This document shows, piece after piece, positions 1 through 9,704 of a stretch of 55,570 nucleotides of DNA; the stretch's first letter is position 1; each line of letters starts with the position of its first letter. This stretch comes from Parachlorella kessleri (taxonomy: Eukaryota; Chlorophyta; Trebouxiophyceae; Chlorellales; Chlorellaceae), in contig BBXU01000716.1 of assembly GCA_001598975.1 (NCBI GenBank), positions 1-55,570 of the forward strand, given 5' to 3'. The position numbers and the translations under genes are program-made. The notes below the pieces were generated by a model. That model ran no database searches and had not been told where the DNA came from. It was given only the letters and a program-made list of their open reading frames with translations.

Positions 1-102
1 ACCCCCCAAAGCCCAGAACCCAGGGCAGAGCAGGCTGTGAGACTTGCTGCCACTAGTCAGACAAGCCCATGCGAACAGGCCAGACAAGAGCCCAGGTCCC
101 AC

Positions 103-2162
103 CTGGGTGCGAGTGTAGAGGTACCGCCGCAGCCGCCCGTCAGGCAGCACAACATAGACATACTCCAGCCCCTCGTGCACTGTACTGGTATGCCTGGCGC
201 CCACAAAAGAGCCCAGCCCCACCTCCTGCAAAGGAAGGGAGGAGGGTCACACAGCATGTGCACAGCTAGTGCGCCTGGCACCTACGCCGTTGGGGCGGCA
301 TGCTCAGACTAGACATTGTGGGAGCATGCCAAGACCTGGGAGCATGACAAGACCAGGGGAGGCTACCGACACTGCTTGCTGGGACCCTGCACAGCCGTGG
401 GCTTGGCACAACGCAAGGCAGCTGTGAGGGCAGGCCCGCACACTGTGTGAGGGGTGCCCCTGCGAGGCCATATTCTAGTCACTCCCAAGCTGCAGTATCT
501 GTGCTGCGGCGGCGGCCCAGCTTGAGTGACTCTTGGAGTCTTTTGGTGACTCTTGAGTGACCTCACCTGCAGCACTCTGAGTGAAGTTGCATCTACCAAC
601 ACCAGGCTGGAGTTGGGCGCTAACTCTGAGCCACAGTTCAGGAAGGCCGCGGCGAAGGCGAGGGGGCCTTGCTGCTGACAGCCTGACCGCCTGCGGAACA
701 GCAAGCCTGACCCGACCTTGAGGCCCTGCCGCTGTGCAGTCTGTCAGCGTGGGTCCGCTTGCAAGGGGCCCGCGCTAGCCAGGACGGCCAAAGACCACCC
801 AGCAGACAAGCCAAGCTAGCAACGAAGCAGCAGGGCAACTTCCATCGCCCGATGGCTTGAGTGTCAGAAGAGCAGACCCTGCACAGTGGTAACTGCTGTG
901 GCCAGGGCACTGGAGCACCACACCCTGCAAGCAGCTGAGCATATGGGCTTCTGGCAACATGCGGCCCGCACGCTCGGTGTTGTGCACCTGTCATGATTAG
1001 CACACCGCATCATGAGCACCCAAGTCATCCTGGCGGGAAACTCAGAACCTGGGATGCATGTCAGCAAGTGGATCCCCCCAGAAACTTGAACCTACCAGCC
1101 GTCCTAGCTGGCTGGTCTGCCCTCCCAGTTGGCCAGCACAGTCCAGCCCAGCGTGCAGCAACCCCCCCTACACATACCTACTCATGGACTTGGCAACGAC
1201 ATTGCCATCCGAGAGGATGATCAAGTGGGTGTACGAAACATTGTCCACCTCTGACCCCTCGGGTGTGGGCAGCTGCCCCTCCTGGAAGCAACCCCGTGAG
1301 GAGGACAGTTGGGTGGGAAGCTGAAGGAGCACTGGGGCAAGTAAGGCAGGCAAGCCCTCTGTACTGGGCTTGCCAAGCAGTGGATTGTTATACTTCGGCA
1401 GGGCCAAGGGACCTGGAACGCATCCCAAGAGTGTATACCCCAGCCAGTGGGTGCACCCAAGCAGGCCCCTCAACACTTGCTGCCGCTCCTTATGCGATGC
1501 TCCATAATTGATGCTGTGCCTTGCCCGCACAGTGTGAACTGCTTGTGATGCTCCATAATTGATGCTGCTTGGCCCGTCCTGAGCAGAGCTGAGCTGCTGC
1601 CTGGCTAGTTGGACCCTACCCTGTGCACTCAGCGAAGCTGCAGGGGGCTGCCTTCAGCTCGATTGCCTTTGTACAGCTGTCGGCTGGCTCACCTGCAAGA
1701 TGCTCCCGTCGTCGCCGCTCAACCGCAGAATGCGGTTCCAGAAGGTAGCCAGCAGGGTGTTGCCACGCTCGAGCGCCATGGAAGACTGGTGCCTGCCAGG
1801 CAAGTCATCCTCCGGGTCAGTAGCAGGCCGGGCACGACTTGTTAGGCGAGAGTCGCCTTTCTTACGTCAAGTAGACTAGCTGCTTACACCACCCAACCAT
1901 GTAAGCCAGTTGCACCCCGAGGGGCTGCTTGGTGCCTGAATGTGCTGTCAAAGCTCACATGCAGCCTACAGCCAAGCTCGGTCACTGTGGGTGATGATGT
2001 GCCTGGTACTTACTGGAACGGGAGAGGGCTGCTGCTCAGTTCGACCTTCCAGACCTCGTCCATGGCGCTGGTGTTAATTTTGGCTAGGTACGGCGGCGGC
2101 ATCGCCAGGCCAGCAAAGCTTAATACCAGCGGGGCTGCCACGCCACCGAGGACATAGAGCTC
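103..2162 (-). CDS. Beta-propeller-like (PQQ/WD-type) protein, partial
   Basis: Not recognised as a named family. Five exons join in one frame with canonical sites: 2162-2014, 1792-1693, 1281-1182, 667-567 and 225-103. All phases agree (0/2, 2/0, 0/1, 1/0, 0/0), so the gene is real even though its name is unknown. The 190-odd visible residues are rich in short beta strands with turn motifs such as LRLSGDDGSIL, LIILSDGNVVAKS, SSLVLVDATSLRVLQ and VYVVLPDGRLRRYLY, the look of PQQ-like or WD-like propeller blades. The last visible exon ends in a good GT donor at 102, so the 3' end lies outside the window. The 5' end is unresolved. A hydrophobic stretch read on the minus strand from about 2950 (RVAVLLVAWGSLMPACS) could be a signal peptide for this gene. 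That link is inference. No catalytic residues are visible. Confidence 0.6.
1496..1567. repeat. Pair of 21-nt perfect direct repeats
   Basis: A 21-nt word starting GATGCTCCATAATT occurs at 1496-1516 and again at 1547-1567, a 51-nt period. It lies in the intron between two exons of the propeller-like gene. It looks like a recent local duplication. No coding or structural role is visible. Confidence 0.8.
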
Positions 2163-3853
2163 CTGGGGACCCCTGCCAGCAGGGCCGTAAGGGGGTCCAG
2201 TTGCAACATGTAGGGCGCATGATGTAGTGCTGCAGGCCTTCCGCTGGAGCCCCCCTGAAAATTACACCGCCGACCCAGCGGGCCTCTAGCCCTGAACGCA
2301 AGGGTACAGCCCTGCAGGGAAGCAGCCCTAGGGCATGCCGCGACATGCATGCCCGCACTGGCCCCTGGCATGGGCCCTGCTTGGCTCTGTAGACACCCGC
2401 GGCATGCGCATGCCCAGCTTGCCTTGTAACAAGGCTGTACGCCCCTGGCCGCTTCAGTGGGTCCTCCAAGAGCTGGGGCTGCGCGGCTGTTACAGGGCTG
2501 CAGGCAAATGGGAAGACTCTTGTGCGCTGGGAAGAGAAGGACTCGAAAGGGCCGACCGTAACACCTGGGCATGGGGCAGCGGTGCAATTTGCTGGGACTT
2601 TATATGGAGGACACGAGGGGCCCTTTCAAGCCAACTTTTTGCGCAGGCAAGACATATCCTGCCTGAGGCAGGTTGCCAGCAACTACTGTTGGGCCTAGCC
2701 CTGCCCTGGTACACAGCATCATCCCATCTGGTGTTGCCGAGGTTGCCCAAAGCAGTCGCAGGTGGTCAAAGTTGCAAGCACTGTAGGGTTGGACTGTCTC
2801 TTTACCAAAGGGATATGTGGGAACCCCGGCCCGGCCCAGCTCGTCGTCAGGCACGTCACCACGTGTGCTGCACGCTGGCATTAGTGAGCCCCACGCCACA
2901 AGGAGCACCGCTACCCGAACGGCCTTGGATACGCTGTCATGTGGTGTCATAAGGACATTTCAACCACGTAACTGAAGAGCCTGAGTTCCGTGCCACACCT
3001 AGTTCAACCCGATACTCACTAGAAGGACATGATGAGCGTTAGTTACTGATAAAGCTGAAAGAAGGGGTACTGAGGATGTATTTCTAGTGCTGGCAAACGC
3101 ATCTGCAGGTGGTCTGTGACCGGCATGGTGAACCGTGACCGGCTTCATACATTAGATCCCGCATCAGATTCTGATGTCCTGGACTCTCAGGGTATCTTAC
3201 CAGCAGGAGTTTACTGCCTTTGTAATCGCAAGAAGCATGTTGTGAGCCTGTAGCAAAATTATTACTCTCCTGGCAAAGCAAGTGTCCAAGGCTTGACATG
3301 CAAGCCGCACTTGCCACCCACCACTCAGAATATTGATAAGCCATACTATGGGAAGGACTATGATAGTGATGCCTTCCCTGCCCATTCAAATGTCACTATT
3401 TCGGAGATGGACTAGGACACTGACCAACCTGCCTACTCTTGTGTGGTCAAAACAAGGTACAACACAACCAAAGTGCAACACAGATTCCTACAGTTGGGTA
3501 GGGCTGTGAGCCATAACAGCCAGAAATCAGGTAACCCAGGCGAGATTACTTAGAATGCCAGACTCCGCCGCGAACTAGGGGACCTGTTAGAAAGTTTCAG
3601 CCCTGGTACGCAGAAACCTGAGCTCTTGCCACCCGGCTGGGGTAACCCAAGCTAACCTGCTAACTGGCCCGAGGTACGTCTGGGGATCTGAACAATATCA
3701 CATCAATGAAGCGCCAACAAGCTCTACTTCGCATAAAGACGAAGATTACCTGCTAGCCAGTTACCGCACGGGTCGCTTTCCCGTCCCGCCTGCCCCCCGC
3801 CTCACTCCTTGACACACGGTGGGTTCACAGCAGGGACAAGCGTGGCGGGTAGC
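2163..3853. other. Gap with no confident gene
   Basis: About 1.7 kb between the propeller-like gene and the PC-esterase gene. Open frames here are short or have non-coding composition. The only suggestive piece is a minus-strand frame from about 2950 to 2782 that begins with a hydrophobic leader and could hold the first exon of the propeller-like gene. The stretch 3000-3850 is AT-richer and I see no gene, RNA or repeat in it. Confidence 0.5.
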
Positions 3854-5699
3854 CTAGCCCTCAGACAGGCGGTAGATATTCAGCATGAGCTGGAGTGCGG
3901 TGTCATACACCGCATCCACTGAGTGTATGCCATCTAGGGAGCACTCCTCGCCGCAGCCTGCACCAGGTCCCACCACAAGGCAATGAGCACCAGGAGCCAA
4001 CCCACGAATGGCGCTTGCATGTGGAACCTCGCAGAGCTCCGGGTCACAGAGCCCTGACAGGTCAACCACAAAGGGGCAGGCAAACCCCCACTGCCACCGC
4101 CGCAGGGGCCCCCCAGCAGCGGCTCACCTTGTGTCAGCGCAAACATATCCAGCAGCCGGAAGGGTCCCTCCGGCTGGAGCAGCCCTTGCTTTGCCAGGGC
4201 CTCATTGTATGCATCCACCTGGCCAGGCGTCATGTTCTTGCGCTTGCGGGCTGTCGGCTGCCGGTTGGTGAAGGTCTCGGTCGTGCTGCCTAGCAGCAAA
4301 ACCGACCGCGACCCCACCTGTAAGCATGGGAGGTTGCCGCCGCCCATGACTGTCACGCTTTGCAAACAGCTGTCAGGAGTCATCGTGCCCGCAGTCAAAA
4401 TTCAGACCAGGGTGTCTTGGGACCCCGTGCGCTACTGCATGGCCTCCAGAGGAGCGTGACAATACAACACAACCCACCCTCGACACCCCGCAATGCACGA
4501 CACGACGGGCGATGCCGCCCTGCCCGACGCGGTTAGCCTGACCCGCAGGTCGCACTACCTGCCGCCCCCAACCAAGGTACTGCAGGCCATGCACTGCCAA
4601 GGTGCGCAACACATGCAGCCCCCGACACTGACACCCTGCAGGGCAGCCCTCTGCCTTGAGAGCTCACCATGCCGCTGTAAGCCTGAGCTGCCCCCTTCAG
4701 TGCTGCCATCTCGGAGCCAAACGCTGATGCATTAGTGGTGTGTAGCATGTGCCAAAGAGACACAGAAGAGATGACAACGTCTGGTGCCGTTTTTGCAATT
4801 TCCCTGCAGCACAGAAACAGGTGATGCTTTGCAGGACTCTGGTGAGCACCCTCCCACAAACCCCACATTGTACGGGCGAAAGCAAAGCTTCAGTCGCGCC
4901 CAAGAATTCAATTGCCTACACAACATTGCGCTCAGCACGGCATCAGCTAGGCAAGACTCAGTTGAATAGCCCGCGGAAAGGGGCCTCACCACTCTTTGTA
5001 CTGTTCAGTCACATTGCGAGGGAAGGGGCGCCAAAGGAAGCTGGCCACTATATCCCCCTCGAGCTGGTATTCAAAGTCCTGGTGTTTCAACTTCACTACC
5101 TGGCCTGCAGCAGACTTCATGAGAGCACTCATCGAAGGTGCGTGCGCACTAGAAGAGCACTTGACAGCTGTACAACAACAAAACAGCATATGCTACCACC
5201 TGCAAGGGAGAGTAACAGCAAAGCTGACGACACAAGGAGGTCCAGAGTGGCGCACAGCCACAACGTAGGGAGAAGTGCTGCCTTTTGCTACTCAGCATAC
5301 ACATGTGCCAGAGCTGCTTTCCGGCTGGCCACAGCAGCACACCAAGGGAGCGCTACCACCCACCCTCACAACCACTACCGCACCTTGGCTCCCAGAAGCC
5401 CGCAGGAGAGCCCCACACAGCAGGCGGGTGACAGAGTCCCCTACAAACGCCACCCGCTTGCCCAGAAGCAGACCCTGGATGGCGGTGTGGTCGTACCGCC
5501 GGGCGCCGCACCGTATTGCCTGCGGGCTGTATGCCCAGCGACGCACGGCAGTGGCGCCACAGGTGCCATAGCCGCTGTTACTGTCAGCGCAACTGCACGT
5601 AGCAGGGGAGTGTTCAGCAACACAGCACCCCCAAGCAGGAGCAATCCTTGCGGAGGTAGAGAAATGATGCCTGTCTAAGGTCAAGACCAAGTTAGTCAC
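3854..5699 (-). CDS. PC-esterase (TBL/CASD1-type SGNH) domain protein
   Basis: A serine esterase-fold protein of the PC-esterase group, which includes plant TBL polysaccharide O-acetyltransferases and the luminal domain of CASD1. Exons: about 5640-5384, 5104-4990, 4803-4668, 4317-4128 and 4053-3854, with consistent phases. Visible in order: an aromatic-basic region RRWAYSPQ leading into GKRVAFVGDSVTRLL (block I, nucleophile Ser in GDS), FLWRPF, PDVVISSVSLWHML, an MTPGQVDAYNEAL helix, and near the C-terminus the catalytic-type DGIHSVDAVYD (Asp-x-x-His). The frame ends shortly after, with no multi-span acyltransferase region, so this is a stand-alone domain of about 300 residues. The first exon has no in-frame ATG after its upstream stop. 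The start must lie in an unseen upstream exon, so secretion or membrane anchoring cannot be judged. The substrate is unknown. Confidence 0.72.
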
Positions 5700-5757
5700 T
5701 GATGTAAGACGCTGCCTTCCCCGGGCTCTGCTTATGTCAACTTAGGTGTTGTTCTGT

Positions 5758-5833
5758 CAATAGGCTCTACAGATGCGTGTTACATCTGGCCCTACTTCGG
5801 GCGCCAGATGTAACACGCAATAGCCTGTACAGA
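5758..5833. repeat. 16-bp perfect inverted repeat flanked by direct repeats
   Basis: Arms GCGTGTTACATCTGGC at 5775-5790 and its exact reverse complement at 5803-5818 enclose a 12-nt loop. The hairpin is bordered by two near-identical 16-nt words, CAATAGGCTCTACAGA on the left and CAATAGCCTGTACAGA on the right (two mismatches). The layout resembles a very small foldback element with target-site duplications, or a folded RNA element upstream of the PC-esterase gene. Confidence 0.75.
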
Positions 5834-6755
5834 CTTCTCAGCAAAGTCGGCGAGTAGGCTGCGTGTCTGTGAGCCCTGCAGCTCTTGTGGTGTTGCCTCG
5901 CTAAACTACAGTGTGCCCTCCCACCTCTGGCTGACCTGGCAGGCAGGGGCCAGTCAGTCCATCGGCCCTCCTGCACTCTGATACTGCAGTCATCAGTGCG
6001 GGGCAGCGAGAAGAAGCTCGACCGCCTGCGGTTCAAGAGAGAGAGAGAGCAATGTGTGACCTGGAACAATCATAGCAGGTGAAGCCGTAAATGCTAATGA
6101 AGGAGGTCAGGGCAGCCACAGGAGCATCACCTGGTTATGGGCGGCTTGGCCAGGTATATAGGTTGCTTTCCGCTCCACAGAGTTAGCAGAAAAACTGCCA
6201 CCAAGGAGCAGCCCAACAACACAGGGTTAGCTGCTGACACGGTAGCCATGGGTCACGCCACCTGTGAGACTGTGTAGTGAGCTGCAAAGCTGTCCATTTT
6301 GTGGACTTGGCCAGACGCCTAGGACTGATAGCCCACCACCCATGCGGGGCTGCCTCGTTTGGCTAAGTCATAGTGCTCGTACAACTTATATTCTACTCTA
6401 ACGTGATAGGCAACTTTTGGTTTGGCGCATGCAAGCAATTGGGTCGTTTGCCTCACACAGCAGCAAGTTGCGAGGTTTCAAGTTAAAGCAGTTTGCTTAT
6501 TGTGCACTATAACTGACTGGTCCGCCAAAGGGGCATACAAGATACAGAAACGGCCCCAAAAAACCTTCGATTGACTGCTCTTGACTAATTCAGTTCTGAG
6601 GATGTTGGGTCGCTACAGCAATCCGGAAAGGGCGGCGAGCAACACAATATTGTATTGTTTGTGGAAGGTTACTGCCTTGGTAGCTGCTGCCCGATGCCAT
6701 GGCGAGTTGCGTGCTAGCTTAGCGCCTCTCTCTTCCTGGCGTAGTGAAAGTGATC
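5834..6755. promoter_or_regulatory. Divergent intergenic region, PC-esterase / F-box
   Basis: About 0.9 kb without a supported gene between two divergently transcribed genes. It contains a TATA-like run GGTATATAGG near 6152 and a short GA run near 6040. It presumably holds the promoters of both neighbours. This is inferred from position only. Confidence 0.35.
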
Positions 6756-8727
6756 ATGGGCGTGATAGTCAGAGGCAGATCAAGCATTGGTCGCTTTGAG
6801 GTGGACACAGACAGCGGTGAGGAGGATGAGCAAGTGTCAGAAGAGCGCTACCTTGAGGCACTTACAGCCAGAGGCTTTGAGCGTGCTGAGGACTACTCTG
6901 TAGCAGCTGAAGAGTTGACGCTGCTGCTAACTAGTGGAACTTACAGCACAGCCTTCTCTAAGGGGGCTCAGGCGGCTGTGCTGAGGGACATTGCCACTGC
7001 AGTCGCCAGGTGCAGCAGGTAATACTGAGAACCTCTGAGTACCCATTGAGATGGTCTGTTGCACTTCTATGATGCACTGCTGATGAGGTCCTGTGTTTGG
7101 GCTGGCCTGCATGGCCGCTCAGCGCGCAGAGCGAGTAGTATGTGACCCCAGCCCCTGTTGGTAATTTCAGAGCCCACCTGCCTGCACTCGACTGCGGCTT
7201 CGCTGCATGCAGTCGGCTGCAGGACCGGAGAGCGCTGGCTAATCTGATGGAGGCCGTGGAGCGGCACCTGCCACAGGCCAAACGCAACGCACTGCTGCGT
7301 GACTACAAGCGCAGCAGTGTCACGCTGCGACGGAGGGAGAGGCGGGGTAAGCTAACCCAATGTTTGCCGATGGTGTTGCATGGTGCCCACTCTCTGTCTC
7401 GCTGGTTTAATTTGTGGCACCTGCATACATTCTTAGCGCCAGCTAGCAGCCAAATGCTGCTGCAGCCAGGGCAGCCAGCAATGGCTGTTAAGCCATTGCA
7501 GTCTGCGGGCAGAAGTGCTTCCTTTGCAGCAACGTACAGTACTGCCTATCCCTCAACACTTGGAGCCCCACTCTCTTAGCCTGCAGGCAAGAGCGCCGCG
7601 AGCCAGACAGCGGCGGACGGCAGTGACACCGACACTGATAGCGAGCCAGCGACCTTTGCCCAGCTGCCACCTGAGGTGGTAGCCACTGTGTTTCGCTACC
7701 TGGACCCGCTGTCCCTGGCTAGGGGAGCCTGCGTCTGCCGTGGCTTGCGCGATGTGGCCGGCGAGGAGTGCAGCGTGTGGGAGGCGTTGCTGGCATGCAC
7801 ATTCTCAGCGGCGCAGCAGCGGCGGCTGCTGGCGAGAGCCGAGGCCACCCTGGGGCGGCGCGACGCTGGCGGCAGCGGGCGTGGAGGCTGGAGGGATTGT
7901 GGAGGCACAATCAGTGGTAGCGTAAAGCAGAGGAATGGCAGCAGTAGCGGCAGCACAGCAGGTGCAAATGGCAGCGGGGAAGTTCGCAGAGGGTCGATGC
8001 TAAGCAAGCTGGCGTTTGCCCTTGGCGTTCAGCGTGAGTTGGCCGCAGCTCTCGTGAGAGACAGATGAAATAGGTTGAGGAGTGTGGGAGCTCGCTCAAC
8101 CTACCTTATGCGCTGGAATTTGCTTGAGGGATGGCTACCCCTGCTTGGACGGTTGCACAATCGCCGTGGTTTTGGCCCGACAGTGGGTACTCACATCCTG
8201 GCAGGTTATGCGGTGGTGGCCAGGAGTTCAAGCAGGGAGCAATATGCTGCGGACTCTAGACCAGACTGCTTGTTACACTGGCGCCATGCCACAATGCCTC
8301 TGCAGGGTACCCACGGGCGATGCTTATCTGGAGGACCAATCGCATCCAGTTGAGGGATGGGAGGCTCGCCTGGCTGAGCAGTACCGACATGCTGAGCCTG
8401 CCGTCTAACCCAGGGAACCCGGTTGGCCCTGCTGTGGCCTTTGGCAGGCCAGGTGCCCTGCCAGAGCCACGGCAGCAGCGGGCAGATAGTACCTGCCAAG
8501 GCGGCGCTGGGGCAAGACCAGCCCAGGCGTATGGTATTCAGGGCCGAGGGGCTAGCACATCTCCTCCACAGTACCAGCATGTGTCGTCCCGGGATGTAGT
8601 ACGGTACTGGCAGCGAGGTGGGTGGCTGCTGGCAGGGTCAGACAGGAGCTCTAGCTCTGACAGTGAGAGTGAGACAGATGCTGATGTGTTGAGTGTGCGC
8701 TTGAAGTTTTGGAAGCCAGCTGAGTGA
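6756..8727 (+). CDS. F-box protein
   Basis: Probable substrate receptor of an SCF ubiquitin ligase. Four exons: 6756-7018, 7171-7346, 7587-8033 and 8306-8727. The phases close to 435 codons plus stop. The start is the ATG at 6756, the only ATG at the head of this frame. Residues 1-145 are acidic and helical. A Ser/Asp-rich linker (DGSDTDTDSEP) leads to the F-box at about 172-215, with LPPEVVATVFRYLDPLSLAR followed by the typical V-C-R-x-W-like segment and a tryptophan (VWEALL). Downstream lie a low-complexity Gly/Ser stretch, a block AMLIWRTNRIQLRDGRLAWL, and a Ser/Asp/Glu-rich tail (SDSESETDAD). No LRR, kelch or WD repeats are visible, so the recruitment domain is not assigned. The last codons lie close to a possible donor (GTGAGG at 8723), so an extra 3' exon cannot be excluded. 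Confidence 0.8.
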
Positions 8728-9175
8728 GGCTCATCCTGGTCACCGTATTGCCGCTTGGAACCCCAGGGCAAGTGCGTCACGTGGATGCAGAGGTGGCAAA
8801 CAGTTGTTGGCAGATGCACTTGTAGCCAGTCACTACACGCTACTGGCAAGGAAAGCAACTCAGACTCAAAGTCTACAGCGACCGCAACAGCAACGAACAA
8901 CGTGTGTATGCTGCAGGAGATTGTTTTCCTCTCAACACTATCACGCACAGTACGTTTCTGCGTCCACAACTCCTTATAAAAATACCAGAAGCCCTGCAGC
9001 ATACAACACAACACGACATTGTACATCCTCCTCCTCTCAAATATTCATCCTGCTTCCCAAGCTCTGGCGCAGCTTGCTTCCAAACCTGGCCACTTGACCA
9101 TCCTCCGCCTCCAAGTCCAACAAGGCGCAGCAGCGCCATCACAGCATTGCCAGGTCGCTGTCCTGTGCCTTGCAG

Positions 9176-9253
9176 CTCAAAGAGCGCGCCCCGCCGCCCC
9201 CGGTGGATGACACACGCACATACCCTGGCCCGCTGGAGCTGACGCTTGTCTGA
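9176..9253 (+). other. Coding-like terminal exon of unknown gene
   Basis: A 3' splice site (CTTGCAG) precedes 26 clean codons ending in TGA. They encode a peptide with PPPPVDD and TYPGPLELTLV, typical of a real C-terminus. It could be the last exon of an extended F-box transcript or of a separate plus-strand gene in 8750-9253, but the phase does not match the F-box donor at 8723 directly. A 7-bp hairpin (GCTTGTC/GACAAGC) straddles the stop codon. Confidence 0.35.
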
Positions 9254-9704
9254 GACAAGCCCTGGTCGCTTTGGTCTGCAGGGACCAGGAAACACCAAAG
9301 GTGAAGGCTTGCTAGGGGGGCCGCAGGGGCAGGGTGCTGCTACTGGTAGGGTTGTTGCACATGGCACTTGCAGCAAGGGTTGCTTCCGACGCACGCTTCC
9401 CACCAGGCCATCACTGACTGTTGATTCCAACTGGCGAGCCTTCAAACGGTCCCAGCAAGTACTTGGGGTAAGCCACCAGGCATGATTAGATGCATGGGCA
9501 TGCTGACTGGTATATTATTTCATACATGCCTCCATGCTTCACATACTATGGAATTGGGCCAGGGACAGCACCGCAGCATTATGATTTTGCAGGGTAGCAG
9601 GGCTGCTAAACCCAGAGGCACGAGGGACCCACAGTGCTTGGGAAAGCCAGCGGGTGGTTCACGGCTAGGAGCCATCCGTCGGGTCGAAAACCCACAGCAA
9701 GCGG

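Noticed and set aside
2335..2952. 205-codon plus-strand open frame
   Set aside because: Composition is Trp/Cys/Arg-rich as expected for chance reading of GC-rich DNA, with no motif or splice support.
4749..5678. 309-codon plus-strand open frame
   Set aside because: It runs antisense to the PC-esterase exons, whose catalytic motifs and splice phases are consistent. The frame has no domain and crosses introns of the real gene.
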